Origin: Misgurnus anguillicaudatus
Lineage: Eukaryota; Chordata; Actinopteri; Cypriniformes; Cobitidae
DNA length: 64,000 bases
Assembly: GCF_027580225.2 (NCBI RefSeq)
Contig: NC_073360.2
Span: forward strand, 12,504,001 to 12,568,000
Direction of reading: 5' to 3'
Shown here: positions 1 through 64,000 of the stretch, in pieces
Position numbering within the stretch: the stretch's first letter is position 1
Layout of the letters: every line of letters begins with the position of its first letter
Made by a program: the position numbers and the translations under genes
Notes under the pieces: model-generated
The model's input: only the letters and a program-made list of their open reading frames with translations
Told to the model about the DNA's origin: nothing
Database searches by the model: none

Positions 1-255
1 TTAATACATTTACTAATGTTTACTAATACTTTTCATAATAACCTTATTGTAAAGTGTTACTGGAATTTTTTACTTTTTATTAAGTGGATAATTAGTTTGA
101 ATTTGTAGGATTATTAGAAGGGTTCAACCCCTAAATCCAGAATCACTGGAGCAAAAGCAGATCATACATAGTTCATATGAATCAGCTGCCTCATAAAATA
201 ATTACGCATTGCCACAAGAAATCTCTTACATTATCCAAAACTAACATAAATTAAA

Positions 256-840
256 AAGAAGCAGCAAAAATTGTCACAATTCTGCAACTTTTTGATGTCA
301 TGTGAATGAATACATAAACTCATGATGACATCATTGTTGCCTATTTGGTGTTTAAAAACCTGACTGAAACATGAAGATGAGAAGTTATTACAAACCTTTG
401 TTCTGCCAAACACAAATGAATATATTTTAACAACGTTTCTTACCAAACTGTTTTTGAACACCGTTGACTTCCATGGTATTTTTTCTTATTATGCACTGAA
501 AAAAAATGATTCATTGAATTTAATCAATTTTTTTAAGGTAAGTGGTTGCAATCAATTTATTTAAGCTACATTTAAACAAAAAAGATAAGTAACGTAAAAT
601 AAAATATTAAACTTTTGTTTAAATGTAGCTTAAATAAATTGATTGCAACCACTTACCTTAAAAAAATTGATTAAATTCAATGAATCATTTTTTTCAGTGT
701 TGAAGTCAATGGTGCTCCTGTTTCCTGCTTGATTACAAATACTTCTTTTGTGTTCAGCAAAACAAAGAAATGTGTACAGGTTTGTGACAAACCTGTCATA
801 AGGGTGAGTAAATCATGACAACATTTTTACTATCCTTTTA
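256..840. mobile_element. palindromic MITE of the GTTCACCC family, disrupted by another MITE
   Basis: Inner arms read GACTTCCATGGTATTTTTTC (465-484) and GAAGTCAATGGTGCTCC (703-719), and the right side ends in TGTTCAGCAAAACAAAGAAA and GGGTGAGTAAATCATGACA. This is the pattern of the widespread cyprinid element with the GGGTGAACTAT end (related copies at 36906-37115 and 37970-38330). The outer left boundary is eroded. Confidence 0.55.
495..700. mobile_element. palindromic MITE (about 87-bp arms) inserted in the preceding element
   Basis: Left arm 495-581 and right arm 613-700 are nearly perfect inverted copies, beginning CACTGAAAAAAAATGATTCA and ending with its complement, around a 31-bp AT-rich loop. 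The flanks belong to a different element, so this one inserted later. Confidence 0.8.
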
Positions 841-1190
841 AAGAAAAAATGTCAACACAGAGTACAAACTGCACCCAACAGTTTTTGTATCGCATTTCAA
901 CATGTTTCGTGAAGCGGTGACAAAACCATTTAAGCTTTGCAAAGCTGTTTTTAAAGAACGGGGCAGTTGCAAGTATACTGGACCCACAGCGTGTGAGCCA
1001 GCATTATTTCTATATTTTTACCACTATAACGTTTTTAAAGGCCTGTAAAGATTTACAGAAAATCTCAAATAATCCTTTTTCTCTGCATTCGAAATTGTGA
1101 ACTGTGACAGTTCCTACTGCTTGAACGTGTTGGTGCGATATATATTTTAGAAATACCACTTCCACCATGTTTTTACTATCATGTAGGTTC

Positions 1191-1537
1191 CAGTGGCGGC
1201 CGGTGACTTCTCTTTCGAAGGCCGCAAAGTCAAAATAAGTGTTGGGAGTGTCATGTGTGTTGCTCGTCATTTTAAAATATGTGTTTGTTGCATCATGTTT
1301 ACCATGTGCATCATGCGTCTTGTCAAAATACGTGCCTGCGGCACACGCGTCGAAATGATTTATGATCATGTTCACGAAATGCTCGCATTAAAAACTCTGA
1401 TTAAACATGAACCCCATCATAAACCCTTACGAGGCTCATATTTTGACATGATGGGTCAAACACATGACGGACTACATACATGTTGTGACGAGCTTCTCAT
1501 CGTGCGCCCTCGAAAAAGAAGTCACCGGCCGCCACTG
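1191..1537. mobile_element. hAT-like MITE with GC-rich terminal repeats
   Basis: Inverted ends CAGTGGCGGCCGGTGACTTC at 1191 and its complement ending at 1537. Flanks GTAGGTTC (1183-1190) and GTAGGTTT (1538-1545) form a 7/8 target-site duplication typical of hAT. The interior has no transposase; open frames crossing it on both strands are incidental. Confidence 0.8.
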
Positions 1538-1611
1538 GTAGGTTTTAATGTAATCACAAGCGCAAACATTATTTACTGAGATATTGTTACATTTTAAACA
1601 CAATTTCTTTT

Positions 1612-2325
1612 CCGGGGACCGGTTGCCCCAACTGTGCGTAAGTAACAACTTTACGACGTAAATGGGCACTAAGTTACAACTTACGCACTACTAAATGTTT
1701 TTGCGTTGCACCATTAAACTTAGTTTAAACGTCACAATACGTTGTAACTAAATATTTACGGAAGCCTCTGTCCATGAATAACGGTCAGAATAAGATGACA
1801 GACAGATTAGATCGCATCGACGAGCTCGTAATTGATTATGAAGAGTCACAAGTTCGTCAACGAGTTTTCAAGAACTGTTTTGTTTTCTTTGTATCCATCA
1901 ATTAAAATAAGAATTTCTTCATGACTGAAATTTTTTTCCTGTTTTTTTTTCTCCTCCATGGGTGGGATAGATATTTTCAATTAAAAGTGCAATGTTTTGA
2001 GGTTGATAAAGTTTGCTTTAATGTCTTTTTAACTTTTAGTTTAGGCCAGTCAAGAATGTGTTTGAAATTACGTGCTGTTCAGACTATTTCCTGTTTACCT
2101 ATTAGGCTGTGATTGGGTTAAGAAAAATAGACGTCATTCTATGCGCCAACGCAATACATTACGGAGAGCTTACGACCTAGCTACATTCTGCCTTAAGAAC
2201 AAATGGTGCAACTGAATAAAGGACAGAGTTAGTTATAAACTAGCTAGTAGTTAAGCCTTTAGTTTGGACTTTACGTCCAAGTTTAAGTAAGAACTTACGA
2301 ACGACTGGTGCAACCCTACCCTGGA
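1612..2325. mobile_element. degenerate DNA transposon fragment
   Basis: The ends look inverted: GGTTGCCCCAACTGTGCGTA near 1620 against TTACGAACGACTGGTGCAAC near 2297-2316, both with paired TTACG/CGTAA motifs inside. No coding remnant. The boundaries are approximate. Confidence 0.5.
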
Positions 2326-2439
2326 ACAGTTTTCTGGTATTTGTGTATTTTTTTATTTTTTATTTGGTGGCTCCTTAGCTACTACAATTCATTGTTGCAC
2401 TTAATTTTTTTATTTACATTAAATTTCAACTTTATTGAT

Positions 2440-2578
2440 TAGTGAGGAGTTGCTATAGATTATAAAATAAAATTAGTTACTTTAATTTTATTTTTATAAT
2501 CTATATTAGAAATAAATTGTAAATTCAAGTTGATTAAATAAAATAAAAAATCAAGGGCAACCTTGATTTTTTTACAGG
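2440..2578. repeat. hairpin-forming AT-rich repeat
   Basis: TAGATTATAAAATAAAATTA (2457-2476) faces its complement ending near 2505. The right edge resembles the CACTGTAAAAAA palindromic MITE family. Confidence 0.5.
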
Positions 2579-3078
2579 CATAGGGCCTTATGGGATAGAA
2601 AAGTATTGATCTGAAAAGTAAGATCTGATGCATCATGAGAAATCTCGGGGAAGCAAAAAAACTGTACGGGTATTAATGGAGAACCCAAGAAGACTTTGGC
2701 TAGCAGCAATTAACATTGGCCAAATTTGACCCCGTGGGTTCTTAAATACTGTTTTTATCCGGAACAAACTTTTTTTTTACACTTTTCACCAACTACACTA
2801 AAAAGTGCTGGGTTGTACACTAAAAACCCAGCTGTGTGTTCTGTCTAATATTTACCCAGCACGGGTTAAAATCAATCCAGCATATTTTAGTATATATAGT
2901 ATAGAAGTAGACATTTTGGTTGCAGGACAAGTGTCAAAGTGAGAGTGTAAAATGTTATGTAACACTAAATTATGACTAGTTGGTACAACAAATATTTTAA
3001 GTAACATGTTCAAGTACAAACACTCTAACAAAAGATTTCAAATTTTTTTTCAAAGATTTCAAGATTACATTTTTTTTA

Positions 3079-3300
3079 GGGCTGTCAAAAGATTAATTGC
3101 GATTAATCGCATACAATATATATATATATTTGTATGTGTTTAATTTATGTGTGTGTATGTGTGTAATTATTTTAGATATATAAATACACACAGATTAATG
3201 TTTGTATTAAAGAAACATTTACATGTATATTTATATATATTTTGATATGTTTTATATTATAAATACAAATAAAAAATATACCCATATAACATTTTTCTTA
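3079..3300. mobile_element. MITE of the GGGCTGTCAAAAGATTAAT family
   Basis: Starts GGGCTGTCAAAAGATTAATT and GCGATTAATCGCATAC, then TA/TG-rich sequence. Related copies lie at 3960-4110 (reverse), 51826-52160 and 54800-55240. Confidence 0.65.
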
Positions 3301-3311
3301 AATTCATACAT

Positions 3312-3574
3312 GCACTGTGAAAAAATACTTTGCTGACTTAAAATTTTTGGTTGAATCATCTCGGATTTACAAGTCATTCCAACTTACTATTATTTATCTT
3401 GACTAGAGATGAGTTGTTATAACTACAGGTAAGTTGTTATAACTTATAAAATTAAGTTGACTTTTCTCAACTATATTTTATAAGTTGTGACAGCTCATCT
3501 CTGTTGACACGACTTGTAAATCTGAGTTGATTTAACAAAAAATTTTAAGGCAGCAAAATATTTTTTACAGGGTG
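3312..3574. mobile_element. palindromic CACTGTAAAAAATACTTTGC MITE
   Basis: The left end CACTGTGAAAAAATACTTTG and right end CAGCAAAATATTTTTTACAG are complementary, and the arms continue inward through GAGATGAGTTGTTATAAC. A sister copy sits at 6448-6735. Confidence 0.75.
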
Positions 3575-3630
3575 TATGCGTGTATTTATATATACATAAT
3601 ATATACACACAGCACACACACACAAATTAA

Positions 3631-3753
<123 letters not shown>

Positions 3754-3759
3754 ATGCCA

Positions 3760-3960
3760 GTGGTTCTCAAACTTTTTCAGCGTCCGGCCCCCTTTGTGTA
3801 CGATGCATTCCTTCGCGCCCCCCCAAAGAAAATTTATGACAAAAAAAACAGTTCTAAAACTTCACATTTTAATTAAACAAAACATTAAATTATACAAAGT
3901 AGTGCTGCCTTATATATTTTTTTGGTTTAATTTCACAGAATTCATGATAAATTATGCAAA
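3760..3960. mobile_element. partial CAGTGGTTCTCAAACT hAT MITE
   Basis: Begins CCAGTGGTTCTCAAAC right after the TA tract, with the same internal order as the full copy at 32177-32465 (read from the opposite end). The far end is lost into a reverse GATTAATC element. Confidence 0.65.
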
Positions 3961-4229
3961 AATATATATATTTTGGATGCGATTAGTCTCAATTAATCTT
4001 TTGAAAGCCCTAAAAAAATTGTAATCTTGAAATCTTTGAAAATATAATTAAAATCTTTTGTTATTCGCAAACACAAACTTTTATTTTGTATGTGATTAAT
4101 GCCGATTAATCTTTATTTTGTGTTGATTTTGTGTTAAAATAAAACAAAACACAAGTTATATTAGAAATGTGTTGTTCTAATATAATAAATCGAAGATGTG
4201 GATATTCTGATTGGGTTGTGTTTAACACA

Positions 4230-4417
4230 TCAGTTCTAAAAGTGAAAGTTGTCACTGGGACACTACCTTTTAAAAGGGCCTAATATGTACAGATATGTAC
4301 CTCTAAGGTTCCAACGTGTACCTTTTATGTATAATTTTGAACCTTTTAGATACAAATGTGTTTTGTTGCCCCAGTGACAACTTTTGTACCTTTTTGTACC
4401 TTTTGTTCTGAGAGTGC
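4230..4417. mobile_element. palindromic GTCACTGGG/GTACC-rich MITE
   Basis: GTTGTCACTGGGACACTACC at the left mirrors GCCCCAGTGACAACTTTTG at the right, with GTACCTTT motifs between and TTCTGAGAGTG at the end. Related copies: 8910-9060, 15890-16030, 16282-16479 and 52310-52445. Confidence 0.7.
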
Positions 4418-5264
4418 AGGATACATGATTGGCATTTTGACAATACTTGTTTCTTAAGCCCTATGTAACAAGTTTTTAAAGGCACCCAATGTGCTTAGTA
4501 AAATGATGATCCCTTTACTTAGAAACTCATTGAATCTATCTTTTTGTTTTAAGTTTCACTACCTTACTGCAAGCTTGTACTGTGCTGTTTGTGAGTTGAC
4601 ACTCCCTTCCATCCATTCAAAGGAAAACAATGCAATACTCCCTCTTTTCTAACGTTAAACTGACTTCAAGCCCGTGGGCTGAACATCTAGGTGTGTTCAG
4701 GTTATCATGTGGGACGGAAAGTAGCAGATTAGAGAAAAACACTGGGAAAGAAGTGCAAATGTGGGGCCCTGAGGCAAAAAGGGGACAAAGTTGTTCCAGG
4801 GTGGGGGTGTAAACAAGACAAACTTGCACAAAGAGACATAAAAGTTAAGCGAGAGAGAGAGGAAAGGGTATGTGGGACTAAAGATGATCTCATAGTGACT
4901 GTTTACAGCTCTCTTGTGTGCTGATTGGTCGAGAACGCCGTCAATCATGCCACTTCCTCCTGGCCTCTGGGAGGTTCTGACGGTAGGGAGGCGGAGGCAG
5001 GGGGAAGAGGGAGTGTCTCTGGTAGTTTTCTCACTGAGACACGGCAGACCCAGCTCAACACCACAAGAAACTGAAACACAGCCTGACTTGCAAAGCAAGC
5101 CTAACCAGGAGCTCTCTCTCTGTGTCTGTCTCCTGCGTTTTTCGTGTACTTGGAAGTCATCTTGAAAAGACGCAGGTTTGAAGCTGTAGACTTTTTCTTC
5201 TTTTATTTTGTCGGTTTCTTCAGAGAGTTTGCCCTAAAGTTTGGACTCTTTCTCTTGGAGTCGA

Positions 5265-5321
5265 ATGAGAACAGGAAGCAGGAGGAGGAGGTGCAGGAGG
5301 TGGGGGCCGCTCTCGGTTTGA
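5265..5321 (+). other. upstream ORF 1 in prkd2 leader (18 codons)
   Basis: ATG to TGA in the presumed 5' leader, encoding an Arg-rich peptide with two Arg runs and a Trp. It ends well before the main ATG. Whether it is in the mature mRNA depends on the unknown transcription start. Confidence 0.4.
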
Positions 5322-5379
5322 AAGCTAAACTTCAATCCGCTTTTTCACCTACACCTTGTCTGGAATAAAAACACAGCAG

Positions 5380-5394
5380 ATGAGCTTTTCGTGA
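5380..5394 (+). other. upstream ORF 2 in prkd2 leader (4 codons)
   Basis: ATG AGC TTT TCG TGA, a minimal upstream ORF between the other two. Confidence 0.35.
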
Positions 5395-5490
5395 AAGGGA
5401 GGACAAGAAGAAAGAAGATCCACTTCCTGGAAAGGGATCTGTTTTAAGCTCCAAAGGACACTGGGCAAACAACACAGACAGGCAATATTG

Positions 5491-5556
5491 ATGAGTGAGT
5501 GCATGCTGGTGTATAGGTGTGTCGTTCTTTCACACCACCCTGTTGACTGTCTTTGA
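5491..5556 (+). other. upstream ORF 3 in prkd2 leader (21 codons)
   Basis: ATG at 5491 (TTGATGAG context) to TGA at 5554-5556, ending 17 bases before the prkd2 ATG. That short gap would disfavour re-initiation and could dampen translation. It contains a second in-frame ATG. Confidence 0.4.
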
Positions 5557-5573
5557 CTAGTTTATTCTTCAAC

Positions 5574-59596
<54,023 letters not shown>

Positions 59597-60395
59597 AGAA
59601 ACGGTTAAGGGGATGACGAGAGGGTTGATGAGTGCCTGACCTAAGGATGTTTTTTGATGGTCCGAGGCTCTCTGACCTCTCAACTTACTTCCCAGAAGAC
59701 GTGTTTCTGTGAGATTACTGTGACAGGACAGTTTTGGACCCCAGCACAGTCGCACGCACATTTGTTTGTACACAACTAAACAATGAGAATTTCCCAGTCT
59801 GACGCTTTTGCGTTGGAAGCGATTGTATCAGCTGTGATACAAAATAGTTATCTGTGTAGTGACTGGAATTCCCTGTTTTTTATTTTCCTTTTATATGTCT
59901 TAACGAAACCACTTTTCGTTTCAGTTCCTATTTTTTCACTGAGAATCTTGTTTATATTACCTGGAAAACAGTACTGGTGTTTTCCGTCGTCATTTCATAC
60001 GTTTGCCCTGCCGGCGTACTATATGATACGCTCATTGAAGGACCATGACTTGATAAAGACTGAGATCAGGTTTATCATGCTGTCTCGAAGGACGAACTGA
60101 GTGCACAAGGACTAGCTGCACTGTTCTCAGATCAGCTGCTAATGGCGATGGGGTGAAAGGGCTATTTAAAGCGATCTTGTTTATGCTGGTGGAGCTGTAT
60201 TGGGTTTGTGTTTATATTCCTAACTGACTCTAGACCTGAGCATTAGGCTGCATGTCACTGAGAATTAGGTTTGCTTGAGACTTATTGCTATGAAGGACTT
60301 TTGTACACATGTAACCTTAGAAATGAGTTTGTAGTTTTGTGGAAGGGAATGTTAGACGTTCCAGCAGGTTTAATAAATGCAGAAATTCATCTGTA
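59597..60395 (+). other. prkd2: prkd2 3' untranslated region
   Basis: About 800 bases between the stop codon and a single AATAAA. It is free of the repeats that crowd the introns. The downstream limit is inferred from the poly(A) signal. A 105-codon open frame (59783-60100) inside it is most likely chance. Confidence 0.75.
60372..60377 (+). terminator. prkd2: polyadenylation signal AATAAA of prkd2
   Basis: Canonical hexamer 776 bases after the stop, followed by a T-rich stretch near 60408-60420 suited to 3' end processing. It is the only canonical signal before the downstream repeats start. Confidence 0.75.
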
Positions 60396-61221
60396 ACTGA
60401 GCTATCTTGATTTATTTTTTAATACCGGGGTCCTGTGAGCATGCCCACGGTAATATTAACAGGGTGTGATTATGGTGTTGTGAATTCAAATTTTTGTTAA
60501 AGGTGCCAAAGAATGCATTGAAATATTTTAAATTGTTTAACATAGAAGATATTTACATAGAAGATATGTAACTTAATTAAGTGCAAAAAATATCCAGAAA
60601 TGTTTTTACATGTCCATTTACAACCATGAATAATAATATTGAGCTCTGCTCTGATTGCTCTGCTCTGAGGCTCATGCCAGTAGCTCACATTAGTAAACAC
60701 ACTTTAAATATTTGAGCCTGTATCAGACAAAAATATAGATTTTGAGGAACACTTAATTGTTTGGAGATTGTTAATGGACGTTTTTGAGTGGTAAGTTTGT
60801 ATTTTTTTAGTATGGACCTGCCCAAAGTCAATACTACTTCAGCCTATATGCTAGCATAAAGCATTAACTAATGTAATTAATTTAAAGAGCCAGTAAGATG
60901 CCAAATGTAAGCATCCTGTCACTGTTTATAAGTCCCGGACAACAGGCTTAAATGCATATAAGGTCAAAAAACACTTTAATTTTCTCAAAGTATAAATTTA
61001 TAATTACCCAATTTCTTAGAGATCCCCAAACAATTCACGTAAAGCCGTTCAACGACTCAGTCTGCCTAAACCCCACATTTCAGTAGCCTACTCTGCTCTG
61101 ATTGGTCAACTGACTGAGTCTCCGCACAGACTTCAAATCAGTGGCACGACCAACAATAGTGTAACATGTATTGACCTAGTGCAACATGATTTACTGAGAA
61201 GACATTATCGACATCAATACA

Positions 61222-61640
61222 CATCATTCATCATTTTTCCAAGCAATAAAAACGACAATAGAAACTAACATTTACACTCATTTAAGCAAGTATGTAAGCT
61301 AACCGGGTCATAGCAAAACCGTAAGTGCAGCATGCGTTAGCCGCTTGCTAACGTGACTCTCTGACAGTATATTAAGAGTTTAAACAAAGACATCATTCAT
61401 CATTAATACAAGCAATAAAAATGACGACAGGAACTCACATTTTACACTCATTTAAGCAAGTATGTAAAAATGTGAACACTTAAGTTAGTGCACATGCATT
61501 AGCCGCTTGCTAACGTGACTCTCTGACAGTATATTAATTATTAATTATTAATACACATCATTCATCATTAGTTCAGGTTATAAAATCGACGACAGACATT
61601 AACATTTTTACACTCATTTAAGCAAGTATGTAGCTATAAT
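61222..61640 (+). repeat. tandem repeat, about 2.5 units of roughly 165 bp
   Basis: ACATCATTCATCATT begins at 61224, 61389 and 61554; each unit has ACACTCATTTAAGCAAGTAT and, in the first two, TAGCCGCTTGCTAACGTGAC. Confidence 0.85.
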
Positions 61641-61704
61641 CATACTTACAGGTTGTGGTTAGGAGACGCATGTTGTTCCAAATAAAGTGGGTATTGAACC
61701 ATCT

Positions 61705-61832
61705 TTCATTGCCAAACGTCTAGTAAATCCCTCCTTGGAAAAGTAATTTTAACCACTGATTCTTCACAGCCAAACATTTAGTATATCCCTCCTTGAAAAA
61801 GTAATTTTAACCACAGATTCTTCATATATCTT
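61705..61832 (+). repeat. tandem duplication of about 73 bp
   Basis: AAATCCCTCCTTGGAAAAGT and ATATCCCTCCTTGAAAAAGT each precede AATTTTAACCAC(T/A)GATTCTTCA. Confidence 0.85.
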
Positions 61833-62692
61833 CATCCTTTGGTAGTGTTTACACACTAACTAGCTGTGGGCAGTTCGTAGTTTTAATTTCTCCCGCGGGC
61901 ACGTTGTAGGCGGAGATTATTATGCAAAATATTTGTATTACGTGGATAAAGTCAGGCAGGAGATTCAATCCATATGATGACTCGTTTTAGCGATTCAGAG
62001 TCGACTCTCTACTTTAGAAGCCAATAACTTTATTAATCGTGCACTTTTTGGTTCGACTACTTTGCACATTGTTTACATTGATGAACAGCTACATGACACA
62101 CTGCAATACAGGTCATTTTCGATTTTGGATCTGTGTGGCTCTTTAATGTGTCATTTAATGTCAGGGGCGTACATCTCGACTGTGATGTCACAGTTGATGT
62201 TACAGTATGTCTAGATTGGCCTGTCTTTTGTGTGCATGAGGTTTACATAAAATGAGGAAACAAATGCGATTAAGGCTCACGATATTTCATTATCATGTGC
62301 AGAGCTCTCATTATTCATCTATGCCTAGATAAATACAGTTTTTAATTCTATGGCACCTTTAACACTTTATTTTGATAGCTCACTTTAGGTATTTTACTAA
62401 GTATATTCAACTTTGCATCTTCTTTTCAACTCCTTTTAGACTACTAGTAGACTGCCTGGTAGGTATCTTCATGTCAAGTCAGATCTCGTCCACACATTTA
62501 GCTGTATACATATAAATTTTTTACTGTATCGGCATTTCATCCAGACTGATCCGGATCTCTTTTTTTTAAAACGAGAAAAAAGCTCTAGTTTCATATGGAT
62601 GTGGCCTTATTCTACTAACCCTAACACCTTCCTTAACCCTACCCCAACAGTTCACTAATACTCTGATGAGAGTTAGTTGACATATAGTTGCA

Positions 62693-62935
62693 AAGTTACG
62701 GTTTCTCAGACAGGGATTAGACTAGTTATAGACTAAAATAAATGTAAGAGGTGTCCAAACTGAAAACAACTTGCACTGACATATCTTAAAATACATCAGT
62801 GGCCTTTGTTTTGCCTCAAAATGCACACAAGTAATGTTTTTAGTAAGTCACGTTTGTTAAAACTAGTTCTATTTCCTAATTGAACTAAGGCCTAGTCCTG
62901 GTTTAAACTAATCCCGGGTCTGGGAAACCAGTGTA
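62693..62935. mobile_element. ATCCCTG-ended short DNA element
   Basis: TCTCAGACAGGGATTAGACT and GGTTTAAACTAATCCCGGGT are inverted ends, as at 10918-11153. Confidence 0.75.
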
Positions 62936-62947
62936 ATAATTTAATTG

Positions 62948-63172
62948 CTACACTCTTACAAATTAAGGTACTTAAAAGGTTCTCCACATTTTTGGTTCCC
63001 CAACGAACCATTCAGTGACGTTCTTAAAATAAGTATTTCTTACCTTTTATAAACTAAAGAACCTTTTTTTGAAACAGAAAGGTTCTTCAGATGTTAAAGA
63101 TTCTTTATAATACAACCATTTCGCAAAAATGGTTCTTCTTTGGCGTCATAAAAGCACCTTTACTTCTGACAG
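62948..63172. mobile_element. palindromic GGTTCTT-rich MITE
   Basis: ACTCTTACAAATTAAGGTAC at the left; GAACCATTCAGTGACG and ACAACCATTTCGCAAAAATGG inside, as at 41457-41690. Confidence 0.7.
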
Positions 63173-63207
63173 GAGTGGAAAATGTTTGAATGGTAAACAC
63201 AAACACT

Positions 63208-63898
63208 TTAAAAAGTGAAAGTTGATTTGAAGTATTTTAAAGATTTGTACAATATGTAAAATAAGTCTTAGGTGTGTCTAGAATGTGTCTGTGAAGTCTG
63301 CGCTCAAAATACCCCACAGATCATTTATAATGGCATGTCCAAAATGCCCCTATTTTGGTGAAAGCAAAAACGTACTGTATTGTATGCATACCTTTAAATG
63401 CAAATGAGCAGATACTCCTCGCTTCCTCCACAAAAGAGATTGGAATGCTTTGGTTAAAATAGATCAGATTTAGCAGTGAATCACAGAAAAAATAGCAGAC
63501 AGCGTCCAACTCACTAAGGGCAAAACTATGTTAAAACATAACTGTCATTCAGCTCCCTAGGCGGAGCTTTATCAGTGTGAAATCACATTTCTAAGAGAAT
63601 TAAAACAACATGTCTAATGAGAATGCTTTGATTTAATGGGGATTAAAAAGACTGGTGAAAATATTTATTTCAGTGTAGGGTGATTGTGTTCAAACACTGC
63701 CAACACACATTTATGTCCAAACACCTTGTAAAAATTTATTTTATATAATAGGTGCCCTTAAAATAAAATTGTAACTTACATTTTCTCACTCTAAGTAAAA
63801 CATTTAAGTGGAAAAAAACCTTTTTTTTTGTATTTTAAGTGTAACCAATTGATGTAATATTTTTTTTAAGTAGGTCGCACTTTCACTTTTTACAATGT
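63208..63898. mobile_element. AGTGAAAGTTG MITE split by an AAAGGGCACC element
   Basis: TTTAAAAAGTGAAAGTTGAT at the left and CGCACTTTCACTTTTTACAA at the right. The inner 63240-63765 matches 9690-10140 and ends ATAATAGGTGCCCTTAAA. Confidence 0.7.
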
Positions 63899-64000
63899 AG
63901 CTGAGCTGCTTTATTGAACATTTGCAATGCATTATGGGTATTATGTAGTTGTTGAGTACATGGGTAGGTTCTAGATAAAACAATGTGCAATGTGCTTAAG

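Larger units (their letters stand above)
4900..5573 (+). promoter_or_regulatory. prkd2: probable prkd2 promoter and 5' leader
   Basis: A stretch free of recognisable repeats and richer in G+C than its surroundings. It has an inverted CCAAT box (ATTGG at 4924-4928) and a GA/GC-rich block near 4984-5003 (GGGAGGCGGAGGCAGGGGG). No TATA box is obvious. Transcription probably starts somewhere around 4990-5060, giving a leader of about 500 bases, but the exact start is not visible. A CTTTGACTAG before 5561 could be an acceptor if the leader is spliced. Confidence 0.5.
60884..62150. mobile_element. inner element with AAAGAGCCAGTAAGATG end and internal tandem repeats
   Basis: TTTAAAGAGCCAGTAAGATG at the left and GTGTGGCTCTTTAATG at the right. 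Inside are about 2.5 tandem units (next entry) and a 73-bp duplication. Confidence 0.65.
60494..62360. mobile_element. AAAGGTGCCAAAGAATG-ended element downstream of prkd2, with insertion
   Basis: TTGTTAAAGGTGCCAAAGAA at the left and TTCTATGGCACCTTTAACAC at the right. The left interior (GTCCATTTACAACCATGAAT, TCTGCTCTGATTG) is the reverse of sequence near 12430-12570. Confidence 0.65.

Noticed and set aside
1193..1579. 128-codon + strand frame and overlapping minus frames
   Set aside because: They span the terminal repeats of a MITE and have no recognisable domain.
5144..5368. 74-codon frame upstream of prkd2
   Set aside because: Starts only at a non-ATG codon and overlaps the presumed leader; not an alternative N-terminus because it ends in a stop before the ATG and is not in frame.
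59783..60100. 105-codon hydrophobic frame
   Set aside because: It lies within the prkd2 3' UTR, has no homology I recognise and shows no splice or leader signals.

Overview
This window is vertebrate nuclear DNA, most likely from a cyprinid fish. The protein encoded by its only recognisable host gene is close to vertebrate protein kinase D2. The surrounding DNA is AT-rich and crowded with non-autonomous DNA transposons, palindromic MITEs, tRNA-derived SINEs and TA/CA microsatellites of the sort common in zebrafish and carp relatives. The species cannot be named from sequence alone.

The window contains one complete protein-coding gene, prkd2, on the + strand. I assembled 18 coding exons (ATG at 5574, TGA at 59594-59596). 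Every junction is GT-AG and all phases agree, giving 2742 coding bases and a 913-residue protein. The order is: Pro/Gly-rich N-terminus; ubiquitin-like region (about 74-155); C1a (168-217); a Ser-rich linker with a 14-3-3-type site; C1b (295-344); an acidic linker; PH domain (about 425-545); kinase domain (about 584-840); and a C-terminal tail ending in V-S-I-L. The gene would act downstream of diacylglycerol and PKC. Two positions in well-conserved kinase motifs are unusual (Leu640 and Ser837-Tyr838).

Layout. 1-4900: upstream intergenic DNA, mostly repeats, including a hAT-like MITE, palindromic MITEs and a long TA tract. About 4900-5573: likely promoter and 5' leader with three short upstream ORFs. 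5574-5900: exon 1. 5901-37643: a 31.7-kb first intron holding dozens of repeats, several nested in one another, plus a few quieter non-repetitive blocks that are the best enhancer candidates. 37644-59596: exons 2-18 separated by introns of 86 bp to 4.8 kb, also repeat-laden (a 1.6-kb hAT element carrying a LINE 3' end in intron 7; mini-hairpin palindromes in intron 16). 59597-about 60395: 3' UTR ending at an AATAAA. 60400-64000: downstream repeats.

I found no second host gene, no intact transposase or reverse transcriptase, no genuine tRNA or rRNA gene and no CRISPR-like system. Most other open reading frames are chance frames inside repeats. The most curious structures are the pair of related palindromic elements whose mini-hairpins keep pairing while changing sequence (56622-57735), the element packed with six CACGTG E-boxes (25519-25870), the stacked insertions at 29030-30345, and a reading frame that stays largely open in four copies of one repeat family.
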